Translations under genes and position numbers: made by a program | Shown: positions 12,206 through 23,813 of the stretch, piece by piece | How the letters are laid out: each line of letters begins with the position of its first letter | How positions within the stretch are numbered: position 1 is the stretch's first letter | The notes under the pieces: generated by a model | The model's database searches: none | What the model was told of the DNA's origin: nothing | The model's input: the letters and a program-made list of their open reading frames with translations, nothing else | Assembly: GCA_963971305.1 (NCBI GenBank) | Contig: CAXARO010001005.1 | Coordinates: 38,232 to 102,231 of the forward strand | From: Arcuatula senhousia | Taxonomy: Eukaryota; Mollusca; Bivalvia; Mytilida; Mytilidae | DNA length: 64,000 nucleotides | Direction of reading: 5' to 3'

Positions 12206-12375
12206 TTACCGATTTGAAATAGTACAGGCAAATTCTGAGAGATTGTGGAGATATTGGAGATATGCTGTTATCATGGACTACAGAAGTAGAGTACCAGCAC
12301 CATTGAATCTTGTCATCAGACCTTTCATGACCATATACAAATTGTTTAGAAAATGTTGTAAAAAGAAAGACAAAG
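12206..12375 (+). CDS. Gene A exon: TRP helix
   Basis: 170 nt, phase 2 in and phase 1 out, acceptor tttctag, donor AAAG/gtataa. Encodes YRFEIVQANSERLWRYWRYA followed by VPAPLNLVIRPF and a basic tail KLFRKCCKKKDK, the TRPM C-terminal TRP helix and following segment. The exon lies about 30 nt after a fragment of a tandem-repeat transposon that ends near 12175. Confidence 0.92.
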
Positions 12376-13195
12376 GTATAAAGATACATGTATAGAGATG
12401 AGACTTTTTAAACCTAACAAATTAACAAAACACATTTTACTAATGAATTTATACAGTGTAGGAACTTTGAATCTAGATAATATTTGTGCTTATATGCGCA
12501 TGAGATACAAGAATTGTGAAAATGAAATGTTTATTTTTAGTGTTAACTCAAAGCATACTTTCTACGGTAGCATTTTTATATTGAAAAAAACATTTATCTA
12601 AAACGAAAAGCAATTTTAAGTAGTACCTATCCCTTTCTCACTGAAAAATACTAAAACTAGATTTATAATTTTAGCCATATTGATCATACTAGTATTAACT
12701 CAACATACATTTTAAATATTATTCCTTAATTAGTTTAGACATAAACAACATCATAAAGTAATACAAACAATTTACTAACACGTTTCAGTATGCCTTATAT
12801 GCTTTTACACATGTTCCCCCAAACAAAGGGTAGCTATATATTCAGGTTTTCAGTTTATTTTGTCTATTTTAAGAGCAATTCAACTTATTATTTTTTTTAG
12901 CCGATTATACTCATCGTCTTAATGGTAGTTGCTCTGTCCAGAAGGTCTTTCTTTGTAATTTTAAGTTTTGGAAGGTATAGCACACTGTTTGATTTGTTTG
13001 CAGAAAATTGCAAGACAGCAAGAAGCATTTTATGGTATTGTAGCCTGTCTGATGTTTTCTCTTGCTGATTTATGTTGTTGTGTTGTGTACTCTAATTTTA
13101 TATTCTATTAATTCATAATGATAATAAATTTTCAAATGATAAATATGCACATTCATGTATAAGGTTTCTAACAACATTTTGTTTGATTATTTTAG
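12376..13195. other. Gene A last intron
   Basis: No repeat recognised. It holds a strong-looking acceptor (tttttttttag, 12891-12900) followed by a 74-nt open stretch and a donor (gtatag at 12975). Joining it would shift the last exon into a frame that stops, so I do not call it an exon. Confidence 0.4.
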
Positions 13196-13290
13196 ATTAT
13201 GATGGTTCTAAAAGGGATGAACACCGCATGAAAAGGTTACAGAATATAAGTGCTAATAAATGTGAACGGTTTCGTCAAAAGAACTCATGA
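13196..13290 (+). CDS. Gene A last exon and stop codon
   Basis: 95 nt, phase 1 in, ending in TGA at 13288-13290. Encodes a short charged C-terminus containing HRMKRLQNISANKCERFR. It matches the last exon of gene B (57881-57966), which confirms both stop positions. No further TRPM domain follows. Confidence 0.88.
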
Positions 13291-13596
13291 ATGTCCTGGA
13301 GTTTCAAAACATGTAGACAGGCCAAATTAGTTCTCAATATTCATATTACAAAACCGTTAAGACAATATGTTGGATGTGAAAAACAAAAAAAAAGGTTAAA
13401 ATACATGTAATTACAATTTACACTCAAGAATATGTAGTATAGGATATAGTGTATGTATTAGAACCCAAGGGATATGATTTAATAACACAAATTTTACTCC
13501 TCTTCCAAAGTCGATATTGCTTAAAAATGTATCATTTTCGATTCACATGGTAAAAAAAAATTGATGAAATTAATTTCATAAACCTTTTAATTCAAT

Positions 13597-13602
13597 AATA
13601 AA
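13597..13602 (+). promoter_or_regulatory. Candidate poly(A) signal of gene A
   Basis: A canonical AATAAA hexamer about 310 nt after the gene A stop. The region is AT-rich, so chance occurrence is possible; no cleavage site is visible. Confidence 0.3.
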
Positions 13603-15479
13603 ATCGATTTCATGATATTTTTATATTACTTTTTATAGGAAAATACTTTTTCACCTAACCAATTTACATATAACCTTTAAAAACATCATTTGATTGGCTA
13701 TTAAAAGAAAATTAACAAGCAATTAATTGTTTAGGAATAGAGCAAAAACCTTTTCAGAAAAAGTTTCATGCATCACGAAATTTCCATTTAAGCACGATGA
13801 TTTTTTTTGCATGCCGCAAATTTATGAAAATAATTTCATAGTGTGTACCGTCTGTAAGTGTGTATTTAAATAATTTTACATGTATTTGGTACACGTAGTT
13901 AATGACATGGTGTAACGCATAATAGTATCAATTATGCCAAGATTAAGCAAAATGTTAGGTTAAACATGCAATAATTTGCTACACTTTTATTTATTCAATT
14001 TATCTGAATTTTGGTGAACAAAGTTTTGTTACATAATCAATGTCAAATTCGTTTCAATGTGAATTCGAAGCTTTAATATGACTACAAGAAATACATTTGA
14101 TTTTTGTCTTTTGAATTAGTAATTTTTTAACGTCGCGGTACGCCTTAGATACAGTAATTCATTAGCATATTTTACTCAATAATTATGCAATTTGTTACCT
14201 TTAATGGTTTATTGAATTTGCATTTGAATTATGAGTAGATACATGTACATTTGTACATCATAAAATTATAATTTTTATAAAATCTAGTAATGATGTTCCA
14301 ATATATATTCGATACTCTGATAAGAATGAAGCTACAGGCTTACAAATAGAAAGCGTTTGACATATTCATCCCCATTTCTTTTTTAATTTACGTTTTTTAA
14401 CCACATTTGATATGCTGCTCATATTTGCAGGCATAGAAATATCACAATGAAATTATTACACAAAGAGGAATATTACAATCATTTATTTTTTTTTCGATTA
14501 ATTTCTAGTAAGATTGAAATATATCTTTGTGAAATAATTTGGTCGAAGGAAACATATAGTAGAATATCATTTTTTAAGTGCCATTAGATGCCATAATTTT
14601 AACTGTATACAGCTAAAAATTGATGTTACTTTTTTCAACTGGTATGTTGGGGATAAATGTTATTGTAAATATAATCTTAACGTGTGAATAGTTCTAACTG
14701 TTGTGTAGCTCACCTATTTTTTTTTTTATTAAAAAGTTTTTTTTTTATTGGTTTTCAATACACTTTAACTTTATTTCATAAAGGAGCCATTATAATTCTT
14801 GGATTTTTTTCTGATCAGATGTTCTCACTAATAATTCTGTTACACTTATATTGATTCAGATAAGCCTCAAACTAGTATATGATCTAGAAATACATGCATG
14901 TGTAAATTGGATAATGCAATCCTATTTTACAGAGGCCTTCAACAAAGCTTAAAGTTCCAATGATTACTCGTAAAGCCCATCGTTTATAAGTAAAATAGTT
15001 TGATTTCAAAACTATAAAGGCAGCAACTGCAGAAACAATGTTTTTTGATTTTATACAAGTTTTGCTTGATGAAATATATTTTGTCTACTTTTACACTGTG
15101 ATATTTTTTGCGTGAATGTCATATTTTCGATACATGAAATTATTTTTATGCTACTGTTTTTAATACAAGTCTGTTAAAAATATTTTTTCCGATGACACAT
15201 ATGTTAGCATTCATTTCTTAACATTCATACAATTAGACACTATATAAATTATTATATTCAATATACTATCCAGTTTTTTTTTATATTTTGGTGCACCGGA
15301 AGGGTAGTTTGATCATCTTGCATGTTGCAAAATATCCGCCACGAAACAAAAGATGTGTAGGTCTCTGATTACCTGAATACCGATGTTCGAAAAAAAAACT
15401 AATATAACGTATGGGTATTTAGCTTGAGATCAGAGTTTCGTTGATGATACACAGACATGACATTACATGTAAGCAAATA

Positions 15480-15502
15480 ACAATCAATCAATCAATCAAT
15501 CT
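15480..15502. repeat. (CAAT)n microsatellite
   Basis: Five tandem CAAT units. Confidence 0.9.
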
Positions 15503-15696
15503 TATCACCTGAACACCGATGTTCGAACTTCTGAGGAAGATCATGAAAAAAAACTTAATATAACGTACATGTAACGAGTAATGTTTATTTACTGCTTCAA
15601 CTGTCTAAAAGGCTGACTGAAGTGTTCATTTCTTGAATCTGGTATAATAACCTGCCATGATACATGTAGTATTTCACAAAAGAGCTGGTTTAACTA

Positions 15697-15960
15697 AAAA
15701 AGGCTATTAAATAAAGGTAATAACAAAACTACCGAACTTGAATGATCAATCTCATAGTCCAGAGAAAATGACAAAAACGAATCAGTCATACCGGAGAATT
15801 GGTGGATCGCAATGGTCCTGACTTGGTACAGGCATTTCAAACGAAATGGTGGGTTAAACCAGGTTTTATGGCGCCAAACCTCTCTCTTCCATTGCGATCT
15901 TAGGATCCGGTAATAACCATAGAACACAACATAGTTGTGAGACACAATAGGGATATTGAG
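15697..15960 (+). repeat. Dispersed repeat family P1
   Basis: 'AGGTAATAACAAAACTACCG', 'GGATCGCAATGGTCCTGACT', 'GGTACAGGCATTTC', 'GGTTAAACCAGGTTTTATGG' and 'CTTCCATTGCGATCTTAGGA' recur at 42384-42590 (+) and, inverted, at 23635-23775. An 83-codon minus frame in it is part of the repeat, not a gene. Confidence 0.65.
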
Positions 15961-16107
15961 GTTATCATCTCAGTACAGCAGACCAGTCAAACACTAATTA
16001 AAACAATGAACTACCATATCTTTTAACTCAATTTTGAACTTTTATACAAGTGGCTGATAACGAAGAAAGAATTTTTTAGGGATCGTGTGAGACGTATTTT
16101 CTTATAG

Positions 16108-16770
16108 CCCTGGGGTGGTGTTCTCGAAGCGTTCCTATCTTTAGGGCCCTTCCCAAGTCTGTCTTTAGAGGCTTCCTAAACTTAAGTCATGTTCTCGAAG
16201 GTCTCTCAATTTGGGATACTCCGTAATTTTTCTCCTAACTTTAGGACACCTAGGTAGGTGACTTAAGACGTTCCAAACGTATTCCAATGTTATATATAGT
16301 TTAAATAATTAATTTCTGATAACGAATTTAGCTGAAATTATGTTATACATTTGCAAGAAACACCAATATGTTGACAGGAATAGATTTTGAAGGATTTATA
16401 ATATTGAAAAAAAATATATGAGAAATGTTAGAAGTATACGGCGTAAATTATTATAATATATTATCTTACATAAGTATTATTTCTTCCCGCATTAACTTGT
16501 TATTTTTTCTTCATATGTTCAGTTTTAATTGCTAAACAAAAACAAACACAAGAAATCATCGATTATTAATTGAACTTTATTCATGTGGTCGTGTTTTCAT
16601 CTGCCGTTTAAATAGAATAAAAGTATAGTTAGGAGTGCCTAAGTTAAGAAGTTACTGAGAATGCTTCGAGAACACCCCTAAGTATTTCTTTAGTCATTCC
16701 TAACTATTTGCCTAAGTAACCTTCTTATGCCCTTTCTTAGGACAGCTTCGAGAACACCACCCCTGCTCCA
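16108..16770. mobile_element. MITE-like element with terminal inverted repeats
   Basis: The left end GGGGTGGTGTTCTCGAAGC (16114-16132) is the inverse of GCTTCGAGAACACCACCCC (16745-16763). 'TTCTCGAAG' and 'CTTCGAGAACAC' also recur internally (16192, 16662). No coding potential in about 660 bp. I could not settle a target duplication, so the superfamily is open. Confidence 0.65.
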
Positions 16771-17150
16771 AAAGTCGGTCACGAAGAAATCGGTGTCTGA
16801 TAAAAAAAATCTGTGAAATGTATGCAAGCTCTGGCATATCGAATGACTTGTGAAATATAAACACCGTATGCAGGGGAAGTAGGTATATTGCTCTGTAGAT
16901 TAGGAAAATTAATAATTTGATAATTAAAATCGTCTTGTTTATCGTAAATTTTTGTACTGCGATGACCACCTGGGTCAAATTCGAGGTGCAAATCCAAGAA
17001 AGACGTGAAGCATTTAAAAATACTCAAATGTTCCTACGAATCGGGATAGACAACATTATAAAAATAAATTCAATATTGTGCAAATCAAGCTTGTGGCCGG
17101 TATTCGTTTGTAAGTTTCGTGTGCAATTAACAGTGCACGCAACGTAATTT
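16771..17150 (-). pseudogene. Family R reverse-transcriptase-protein remnant, minus strand
   Basis: Minus frame with FLDLHLEFDPGGHRSTKIYD, KQDDFNYQIINFPNLQSNIP and SPAYGVYISQVIRYARAC: the same protein segment as at 1160-1465 but with more upstream sequence (the 'LDLxLxxxxGxLSTKIYDKxDDF' motif). It is cut off at its 3' side by the MITE ending near 16770. Confidence 0.65.
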
Positions 17151-18045
17151 TCAGCTTTTGGAGCATGCATGATATAATTCATTTTGTAGCATAATACGTT
17201 TACATTCTTTCATGAAAACTATTCACTTGTTCGGTTTGATTTTTAGCCCTTTGTATCAAATAAAATCAATGACCTTTATCCCTCATTTTCCGAAATATAA
17301 TTTTCAGAAAATTTAAATCTTTACAATTTGCAATGAAGTATTGATTTTTATCCAAATAACCTTCATAGTGTCAAGAATATCTTACCGATTTATCTGTAAG
17401 ACGAGGACGACAACATGGATCAATCTAAACATGTATAGCATTTGTTAAAATATAAAGATTCAGAGGCGATCGTAAGTACGCTTATTCATATCATTTTTTA
17501 TTGGAATAATAAGTTTCAATCATCTCTGAATATATGATGCAACCAACATGTAAGTCGTCGACAGGATATAAACATAAATTTGCGTTCTAAACTGATACTT
17601 AAGCACTAATCAAAAGTAGCTCAAATGAATAAATCGGAATCAAATTTTCTATAAAAGCAACAGTTATAAATTTGCTTGCTAACCTTAAGTGAACAAAATG
17701 AAAATAATCAAAAAATAAAAAAATAAAAAAAAATAAATCAAACTCATGTTTAATGTTTCATGGTATTTTTTTGTGTACCGTTTTGCGGTTAAATTGTCAC
17801 AAAATGCCATCGAAGAGTGAACATCTATTATTTTTTATCAAATGCATACATGTAATGTACAACATGTTTATGCATGCAAATGAAAGACATGTGCACCTAT
17901 CTTTTTCAATTGTTTACTTATAAAAGAGTGTATCCTGTATTCACTGGTTAAGACATTTAAACTTATTTGATGTATTTTAATTCAAATTTTTAAAGTGTTG
18001 CGTTTTTAAATGATATTTAGTAGGCTTTTTTGTTTTCGTGTTTCG
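17151..18045. other. AT-rich intergenic stretch
   Basis: Nothing recognised beyond A-rich runs (17705-17745). Confidence 0.4.
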
Positions 18046-18534
18046 TGTTTCTATAGAGAGTTCCTTTATCGTCCTTATGTTTGTTCTTGTTTTTTGTCTT
18101 AGGTTCTCTCTAGTAGAATTGGACTTTGATCGATTTGATTTTTATTGTGTGTTTAGTTTTTGTGCTTTGTCTAGGAATATTGATAGGGGGAAGGTTGGGC
18201 CCAAACAACTAGTTTAACCCCGCCACATGTTACATGTGCCTGTCCTAAGCCAGGAATCTTTGACAAAGCTTTCGTTTGTACTTGTCTTTTTGATATTTTC
18301 TGTTCCTTGTTTAAGAAGGGGGTCTATCTGTGACTATTTCAGGGCTGGATTTGAATTATATGCATCTTATTTAGACTATGGGCCAATTGCAGAACCGCGA
18401 GCAGTGCCAAATGGCCTCGTTGAAGGCTGCTGGCGGTTGTCCATTGTGGTTTTTCTAAATTGCCGTTTAATTGTGGGCTGTGTCGCGTACACTTATTCCA
18501 CATCTCTTTATTTTCTATTATATGTTGTCTCTTG
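18046..18534 (+). repeat. Dispersed repeat family P3, long copy
   Basis: Runs from 'GAGTTCCTTTATCGTCC' through 'GTTTAACCCCGCCACATGTT', 'CCTGTCCTAAGCCAGGAATC' to 'CACTTATTCCACATCTCTTT'. A nearly complete inverted copy lies at 58484-58975 and a 3' copy at 21255-21452. A 121-codon open frame (18227-18592) falls wholly within repeats and is not a gene. The palindrome starts right after it. Confidence 0.7.
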
Positions 18535-20058
18535 GTTTTTTTTCGTCTTGTCGGTGTTTACTGGTTTTGTTTCTTCCCTTGCGGACTTTTGACATGCGGA
18601 TGCTCTTTTGGTACCTCTGCTTCTTTTAAAATTGTGTAATTATGTACTGCAAATAATATTTATCATTATACATTCGATGAACAAGATATGTGTACACTAA
18701 ACTTAACGCAAAAATATCATTCGAAAAAACAAATACTAATAGAACAATAATGATGCGTTTAATTACGTTTTAGCTTTAGTTTAATTCCTAGTTGTAAGTT
18801 GGTTTTATGGGTCAGGTGAGCTTTTGCCATCACTTGGCGTCCGTCGTCCGTCCGTCCGTCCGTCGTCCTTTTACTTATTCAATCGTTAACTCCTATAACA
18901 CCATAAGTCCAATTGCAACCAAACTTAATACAGTTGTTTATTGGCATGGGTGCTTCAGGAACTATCGTTTGGATTTTTGATTCATAAAAAAACATGGCCG
19001 CTGTAGCTAAAAATAGAACATAGGGGTAAATTGCAGTTTTTTGCAAACAACTCATAAACGGTGACAGATATCAAAATTCTGGCATGTGTAAAAGTAATCA
19101 GCACCTCAAGATCTACCTGCCCTGAAATTTTCAAGAACTGATGTAGGAGTTATTGCCCCTTTTCTGGATTTTTTCAAAATGTTTCACCTATTTAACCCTA
19201 TATCTTCAAAACTATACAAGATATTTCAATAATTTAAATATCTTGTATAGTTTTGAAGATATAGGGTTAAATAGGTGAAAAACTGATGAAGGAGTTATTG
19301 CCCCTTTTCTGGATTTTTTCAAAATGTTTCACCTATTTAACCCTATATCTTCAAAACTATACAAGATATTTCAATAATTTAAATATCTTGTATAGTTTTG
19401 AAGATATAGGGTTAAATAGGTGAAAAACTTTGAAAAAATCCAGAAAAGGGGCAATAACTCCTACATCAGTTCTTGAAAATTTCAGGGCAGGTAGATCTTG
19501 AGGTGCTGATTACTTTTACACATGCCAGAATTTTGATATCTGTCACCGTTTATGAGTTGTTTGCAAAAAACTGCAATTTACCCCTATGTTCTATTTTTAG
19601 CTACAGCGGCCATGTTTTTTTATGAATCAAAAATCCAAACGATAGTTCCTGAAGCACCCATGCCAATAAACAACTGTATTAAGTTTGGTTGCAATTGGAC
19701 TTATGGTGTTATAGGAGTTAACGATTGAATAAGTTAAAGGACGACGGACGGACGGACGGACGACGGACGCCAAGTGATGGCAAAAGCTCACCTGACCCAT
19801 AAAACCAACTTACAACTAGGAATTAAACTAAAGCTAAAACGTAATTAAACGCATCATTATTGTTCTATTAGTATTTGTTTTTTCGAATGATATTTTTGCG
19901 TTAAGTTTAGTTTCATCGAATGTATAATGATAAATATTATTTGCAGTACATAATTACACAATTTTAAAAGAAGCAGAGGTACCAAAAGAGCATCCACATG
20001 TCAAAAGTCCGCAAGGGAAGAAACAAAACCAGTAAACACCGACAAGACGAAAAAAAAC
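18535..20058. repeat. Near-perfect 1.5-kb palindrome
   Basis: Left arm 18535 to about 19231 and right arm about 19376 to 20058 are reverse complements. I see only scattered mismatches and one 14-nt indel (extra bases near 18681-18695 in the left arm). The centre is a hairpin (ATCTTCAAAACTATACAAG and inverse) that itself is tandemly duplicated with a 145-bp offset (centres 19231 and 19376). The arms contain a family R tail end and the 5' part of a family H element. Confidence 0.9.
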
Positions 20059-20638
20059 TGCATATTATTAAGCACATCAAGATTTACATTTCATGTAATA
20101 AGTCAAAGCTGTAGGACCATGTCGTTTATGGCCCTTAAAGTGACAAATGTTACTATTTTTCAGCACTTTTCCCATGAATTTCAAAGATGAACTTGTCTGA
20201 CACCATAAGACCAACTGCATCTAAACTTGGCACACATATTCAATAGCATATCTGCTACAATTATATCGTTTGGATTTTTGATTCATCAACAAATATGGCT
20301 GCCATGGCTAAAAATATAACATAGGGGGTAAATTGCAGTTTTTTGCTAATTACTCAAAAATTGGTTCAGATATCAAAATTGTGTAAGAATCAAAAGTAAT
20401 CAGATTATTAAGATCAACCTGTCCTGAAATTTTGAAAAAGATCTGACTGCTGATGTGGAAGTTAATGCCCTTTTTCGTAATTTTTGCCAAATATTGCACT
20501 TATCAAGACCTTTATCTTGAACATTTTATAAGATTATTTAGAAATTTAAATCGCATATGGTTAAGCACAATAATATCTACAGAATATGTGTATCTGTGTA
20601 GTTCAGGTGAGCGATTCAGGCTCCTGGGAGCCTCTTGT
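18812..20638 (+). mobile_element. Tandem-repeat Helitron-like element, family H, rearranged by the palindrome
   Basis: 5' end 'CAGGTGAGCTTTTGCCATCA' with (GTCCGTCC)n at 18840; 3' end 'CAGGTGAGCGATTCAGGCTC', hairpin GGCTCC-TGG-GAGCC and CTTGT at 20634-20638. Between them the 5' half is inverted-duplicated (18535-20058 palindrome) and 20100-20600 carries the remaining body ('ATGGCTGCCATGGCTAAAAA'). Confidence 0.6.
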
Positions 20639-21254
20639 TTTTTGACCTCATAATTGACATTTGGCATACCATCAATGTGCCCCTTTGCGAAATCCATGGA
20701 ACCTTTAGCTATCAGTTTTGCAATTCTAAGAAAAGAATAAAATACACATATGAGAAAAATAGATCTATCAAATACCTTTACCGACAACACATTTTTTTCA
20801 TCGAGCATATCTCGTAGCGGAGAGCTTTACGGCAAGTTCCCGCCTTATAAGCCGAAAGCTGATAATGATTTTTTTTTGTCCGGGTGCAGCGTGAATATTT
20901 ATAGATATTTAAAACAGGGAAGAAATTTTGAAATATTAGTGGAGCAAATATTTGCTGTGAATTGCATACCAATGAAATAAATATTGTCAACTTCATTATC
21001 CAAAAATTGGAGCGAAACGCCATGCGATCATAGGAGCCGTTTTTAGAATCAACCACCGTATTCACGGTGGCAAAGCTTAAAATAAATTAGGGGTATTTGG
21101 AAGAAGTTGTTTTATGATTATCAAGTCTTAATATTTCTTCCTCTTTTTTCCTATCAAAAGAAGCAAATTGAATAATTATGCCGTGCTCGCAATTAGGAAT
21201 TGCAAAAATCAAATTATACAAGAACAGATTCCAGGTCCCCCGCCCGTTGAACGT
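20639..21254. other. Unassigned stretch with a short perfect hairpin
   Basis: Contains CCACCGT-ATT-CACGGTGG at 21051-21069 and is less AT-rich than its surroundings. No ORF of convincing length, no homology recognised. Confidence 0.3.
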
Positions 21255-21452
21255 TATATTTGTGACTATTTCAGGGCTGGATTTGAATTATATGCATCTT
21301 ATGTAGACCATGGGCCAATTGCATAACCGCGAGCAGTGCCAAATGGCCTCGTTGAAGGCTGCTGGCGGTTGTCCATTGTGGTTTTTCTAAATTGCCGTTT
21401 AATTGTGGGCTGTGTCGCGTACACTAATTCCACATCTCTTTATTTTCTATTG
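21255..21452 (+). repeat. Dispersed repeat family P3, 3' copy
   Basis: Nearly identical to 18330-18525 ('GACTATTTCAGGGCTGGATT' to 'TCCACATCTCTTTATTTTCT'). Confidence 0.75.
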
Positions 21453-22308
21453 TTGAAGGGGCATAACTCCAATAATAATGTGTTATTAGATATTAGAAGG
21501 AACAAATCTGAAAATCACTTACCACTATAGGAGTTTCAGAATCCTATGATTAGTACCGGTAGTTTCTAAGAAAAGTGTTACGAAAAATTTACCATTGAGC
21601 CTATGGGAGAAAAAATGACTAAGTCGTTAAACAGGAAGTAGATGTCAGACTGACCTGAAAATCACTTACACCTTAGGGGACCCCTATAGGAGTCTGCATA
21701 CAAAATTTCAGAACCCTAGGATTAGTAGTTACTGAGAAAAGTGTTACGAAAAATTTACCATTGAGCCTATGGGAGAAAAAATGACTAAGTCGTTAAACAG
21801 GAAGTAGATGTCAGACTGACCTGAAAATCACTTACACTGTAGGGGACCCCTATAGGAGTCTGCATACAAAATTTCAGAACCCTAGGATTAGTAGTTACTG
21901 AGAAAAGTGTTACGAAAAATTTACCATTGAGCCTATGGGAGAAAAAATGACTAAGTCGTTAAACATGAAGTAGATGTCGGACTGACCTGAAAATCACTTA
22001 CACCTTTGGGGACCCCAATAGGAGTCTGCATACAAAATTTCAGAACCCTAGGATTAGTAGTTACTGAGAAAAGTGTTACGAAAAATTTACCATTGAGCCT
22101 ATGGGAGAAAAAATGACTAAGTCGTTAAACAGGAAGTAGATGTCAGACTGACCTGACAATCACTTACACCTTGGGGGACCCCTATAGGAGTCTGCATACA
22201 AAATTTCAGAACCCTAGGATTAGTAGTTACTGAGAAAAGTGTTACGAAAAAAAAGTGTGACGGACGGACGCACGGACGGACGGACACCGGCGTTGCGGCG
22301 GGGACAAA
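21453..22308 (-). mobile_element. Tandem-repeat Helitron-like element, family I (166-bp unit)
   Basis: ATGACTAAGTCGTTAAACA recurs at 21615, 21781, 21947 and 22113, an exact 166-bp period with very little divergence. The array ends in a (GACGGACG)n run (22257-22285) and a GC-rich cap 'CACCGGCGTTGCGGCGGGGA', which in this layout is the 5' end, so the element is inverted. Not coding. Confidence 0.75.
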
Positions 22309-23451
22309 AATAATTGCAATAGATTCTTGGTGTTAAATTAGTGTTGTCCATGCTACTTCTACGCACTTCATGCACACGACCTTTACTTCACTCCTCGATC
22401 AGTCACATTCTACGTAAATTTTTGTATACATTGAGCAATGCAATGAAATTGAATGAAATGAATAATGACAACCTTAGTCAGATAAGTGTTTTGATCAGGC
22501 AAAACCAGTTTGTGGTTCAATTAACGTTCAATATTTAGTAAAAGGGTATTCTTATGTATGAATTAATAATAAATATAAAAATTGACAATTTGGGTTGCTT
22601 ACCAAAACTAGTCAATAGAATTCTAAGAGAGCAAGCTATTTTACAATAACGTGTAAACTGGTTAAGCCTTCTATTGCATGTATTGAGATATTGAATAGTC
22701 AAGTACATAATACATAATGCAGGTAACATAACGAAAGCTACCGATAGGTTTTTTTTTACATGTAGTGCGTTATTTTTTGTGCCTTAATCAAAAGAAAACA
22801 TTTTAAAAATTAACAATAGTTACGTTTCAAAATTGTTGAAGAAAACTAACAATCTTATTTTCGTGCCATTTTAAGTCCTTGAAACTGTAAAATCTACATG
22901 TATGTAAGAAACAAAGAATACCAGATAACGACATTCGACTGGTCAATTCAAATCGTAGGCTTAAGATATCAAGTATATCCATTCATATGGAATATATGTA
23001 TGTAAATACAACCAAATACTTAAAAAGGAATTTGAGTCTGACATTCTTATACAGTTTTCTTATGTCTTAAACCTATAATATCTACATTTGTGTAAAAAGT
23101 TAAGAAATTTTAGACAGGCAGTCGAGTATAACAATACTTAAACAAAGGATTACCCTTAGCGCAAGAGAGAACTAGGCTATCGTCAAACAAACTACAAAAT
23201 CAAATGCTGAGTAACGTAAAAAGGAAAACTTGGATGCTGAAGAACTGTGACAGGTTTTTGTCTGTTTCAACACAACCATAGCATTAACCAATGGATAAGG
23301 CTATGTTTGTACCAACAGTTTTTTAGGCAAAGCAACAAATTATTTTGTGCTTTTTAGGGAGAGGATTGACAAATAAAAATTAGCATTACCCCGCCACATT
23401 ATAAATGTACCTATTCCTAGTCAGGAATCTTTCAATTGTTCCTGTCCTCTT
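22309..23451. other. AT-rich intergenic stretch
   Basis: Nothing recognised apart from a short piece of family P3 near 23385-23440. Confidence 0.4.
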
Positions 23452-23577
23452 TATTATCATGTTAGACGAAATGATCACTTCTTGCTTTGATTAGTGTTTA
23501 ATATCATGTTAGACGAAATGATTACTTATTATTTTGATTAGTGTTTAATATCATTTCTTCTTGCTTTGATTAGTGTT
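23452..23577 (+). repeat. About 48-bp tandem repeat, 2.5 copies
   Basis: 'TATCATGTTAGACGAAATGA' and 'TTTGATTAGTGTTTAATATC' recur two to three times; the last copy has an internal deletion. Confidence 0.75.
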
Positions 23578-23634
23578 TGGCTTGTTGATGTACTGAGATG
23601 ATCACCTTAGCATCCCTTATATTTTTTCACAAAC

Positions 23635-23775
23635 CTGTGGTGTTTTGTGTAACTACCGGACCCAAAGATCGCAATGGAAGAGGGAGGTTTAGCGCGCATA
23701 AAGACCTGGTTTAACATACCATTTTTTTGAAATACCTGTACCAAGTCAGGACCATTGCGATCTTCATTTTTTCCG
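23635..23775 (-). repeat. Dispersed repeat family P1, inverted copy
   Basis: Reverse complement of the family P1 core at 15800-15915: 'GATCGCAATGGAAGAGGGAG', 'CCTGGTTTAACATACCATTT', 'ACCAAGTCAGGACCATTGCG'. Confidence 0.65.
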
Positions 23776-23813
23776 GTCTGTCTTCCTTGTTTTGTCTTGT
23801 TTTTATACGACCG

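Larger units (their letters stand above)
2978..13290 (+). other. Gene A: TRPM-type cation channel, 3' half (6 exons visible)
   Basis: Six exons (2978-3121, 5258-5575, 6439-6634, 7925-8084, 12206-12375, 13196-13290) join in frame into about 361 residues covering the end of S1, S2-S6, the pore and the TRP helix of a TRPM channel. TRPM proteins are tetrameric plasma- or organelle-membrane cation channels. The assignment rests on the S2 motif around EWLIYIW, an S4-S5 stretch LGPKIIMIKEM that closely resembles TRPM2/TRPM8, the pore motif PYWQIYGE, the S6 motif NLLLVNLVIALF and the TRP helix around ERLWRYWRYAV. All junctions are GT-AG and phases agree with gene B. The N-terminal half is absent: I find no counterpart of gene B's exon 14 in 1-2977, so it either lies to the left of the window or is lost. 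No Nudix or kinase domain follows the TRP helix; the protein ends about 32 residues later. Subfamily name is not assigned. Confidence 0.9.
13291..15696. other. 3' flank of gene A and AT-rich intergenic DNA
   Basis: Very AT-rich. Only a candidate poly(A) signal, a (CAAT)n microsatellite at 15480-15502 and two local copies of 'CCGATGTTCGAA...AATATAACGTA' (15380-15412 and 15516-15567) are seen. No gene. Confidence 0.5.

Noticed and set aside
12901..12974. Possible extra exon in gene A (strong acceptor, donor gtatag, open in the incoming phase)
   Set aside because: It would bring the last exon into a frame that stops after about 11 codons, and gene B has no counterpart.
18227..18592. 121-codon open frame on the + strand, the longest but one in the window
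   Set aside because: It lies in dispersed family P3 and runs into a family R tail; the inverted P3 copy at 58660-59028 has a similar minus-strand frame. No protein resemblance.
21615..22260. Regular spaced repeats that could suggest a CRISPR-like array
   Set aside because: The whole 166-bp unit repeats, there are no unique spacers, and the DNA is eukaryotic; the layout fits a tandem-repeat transposon.
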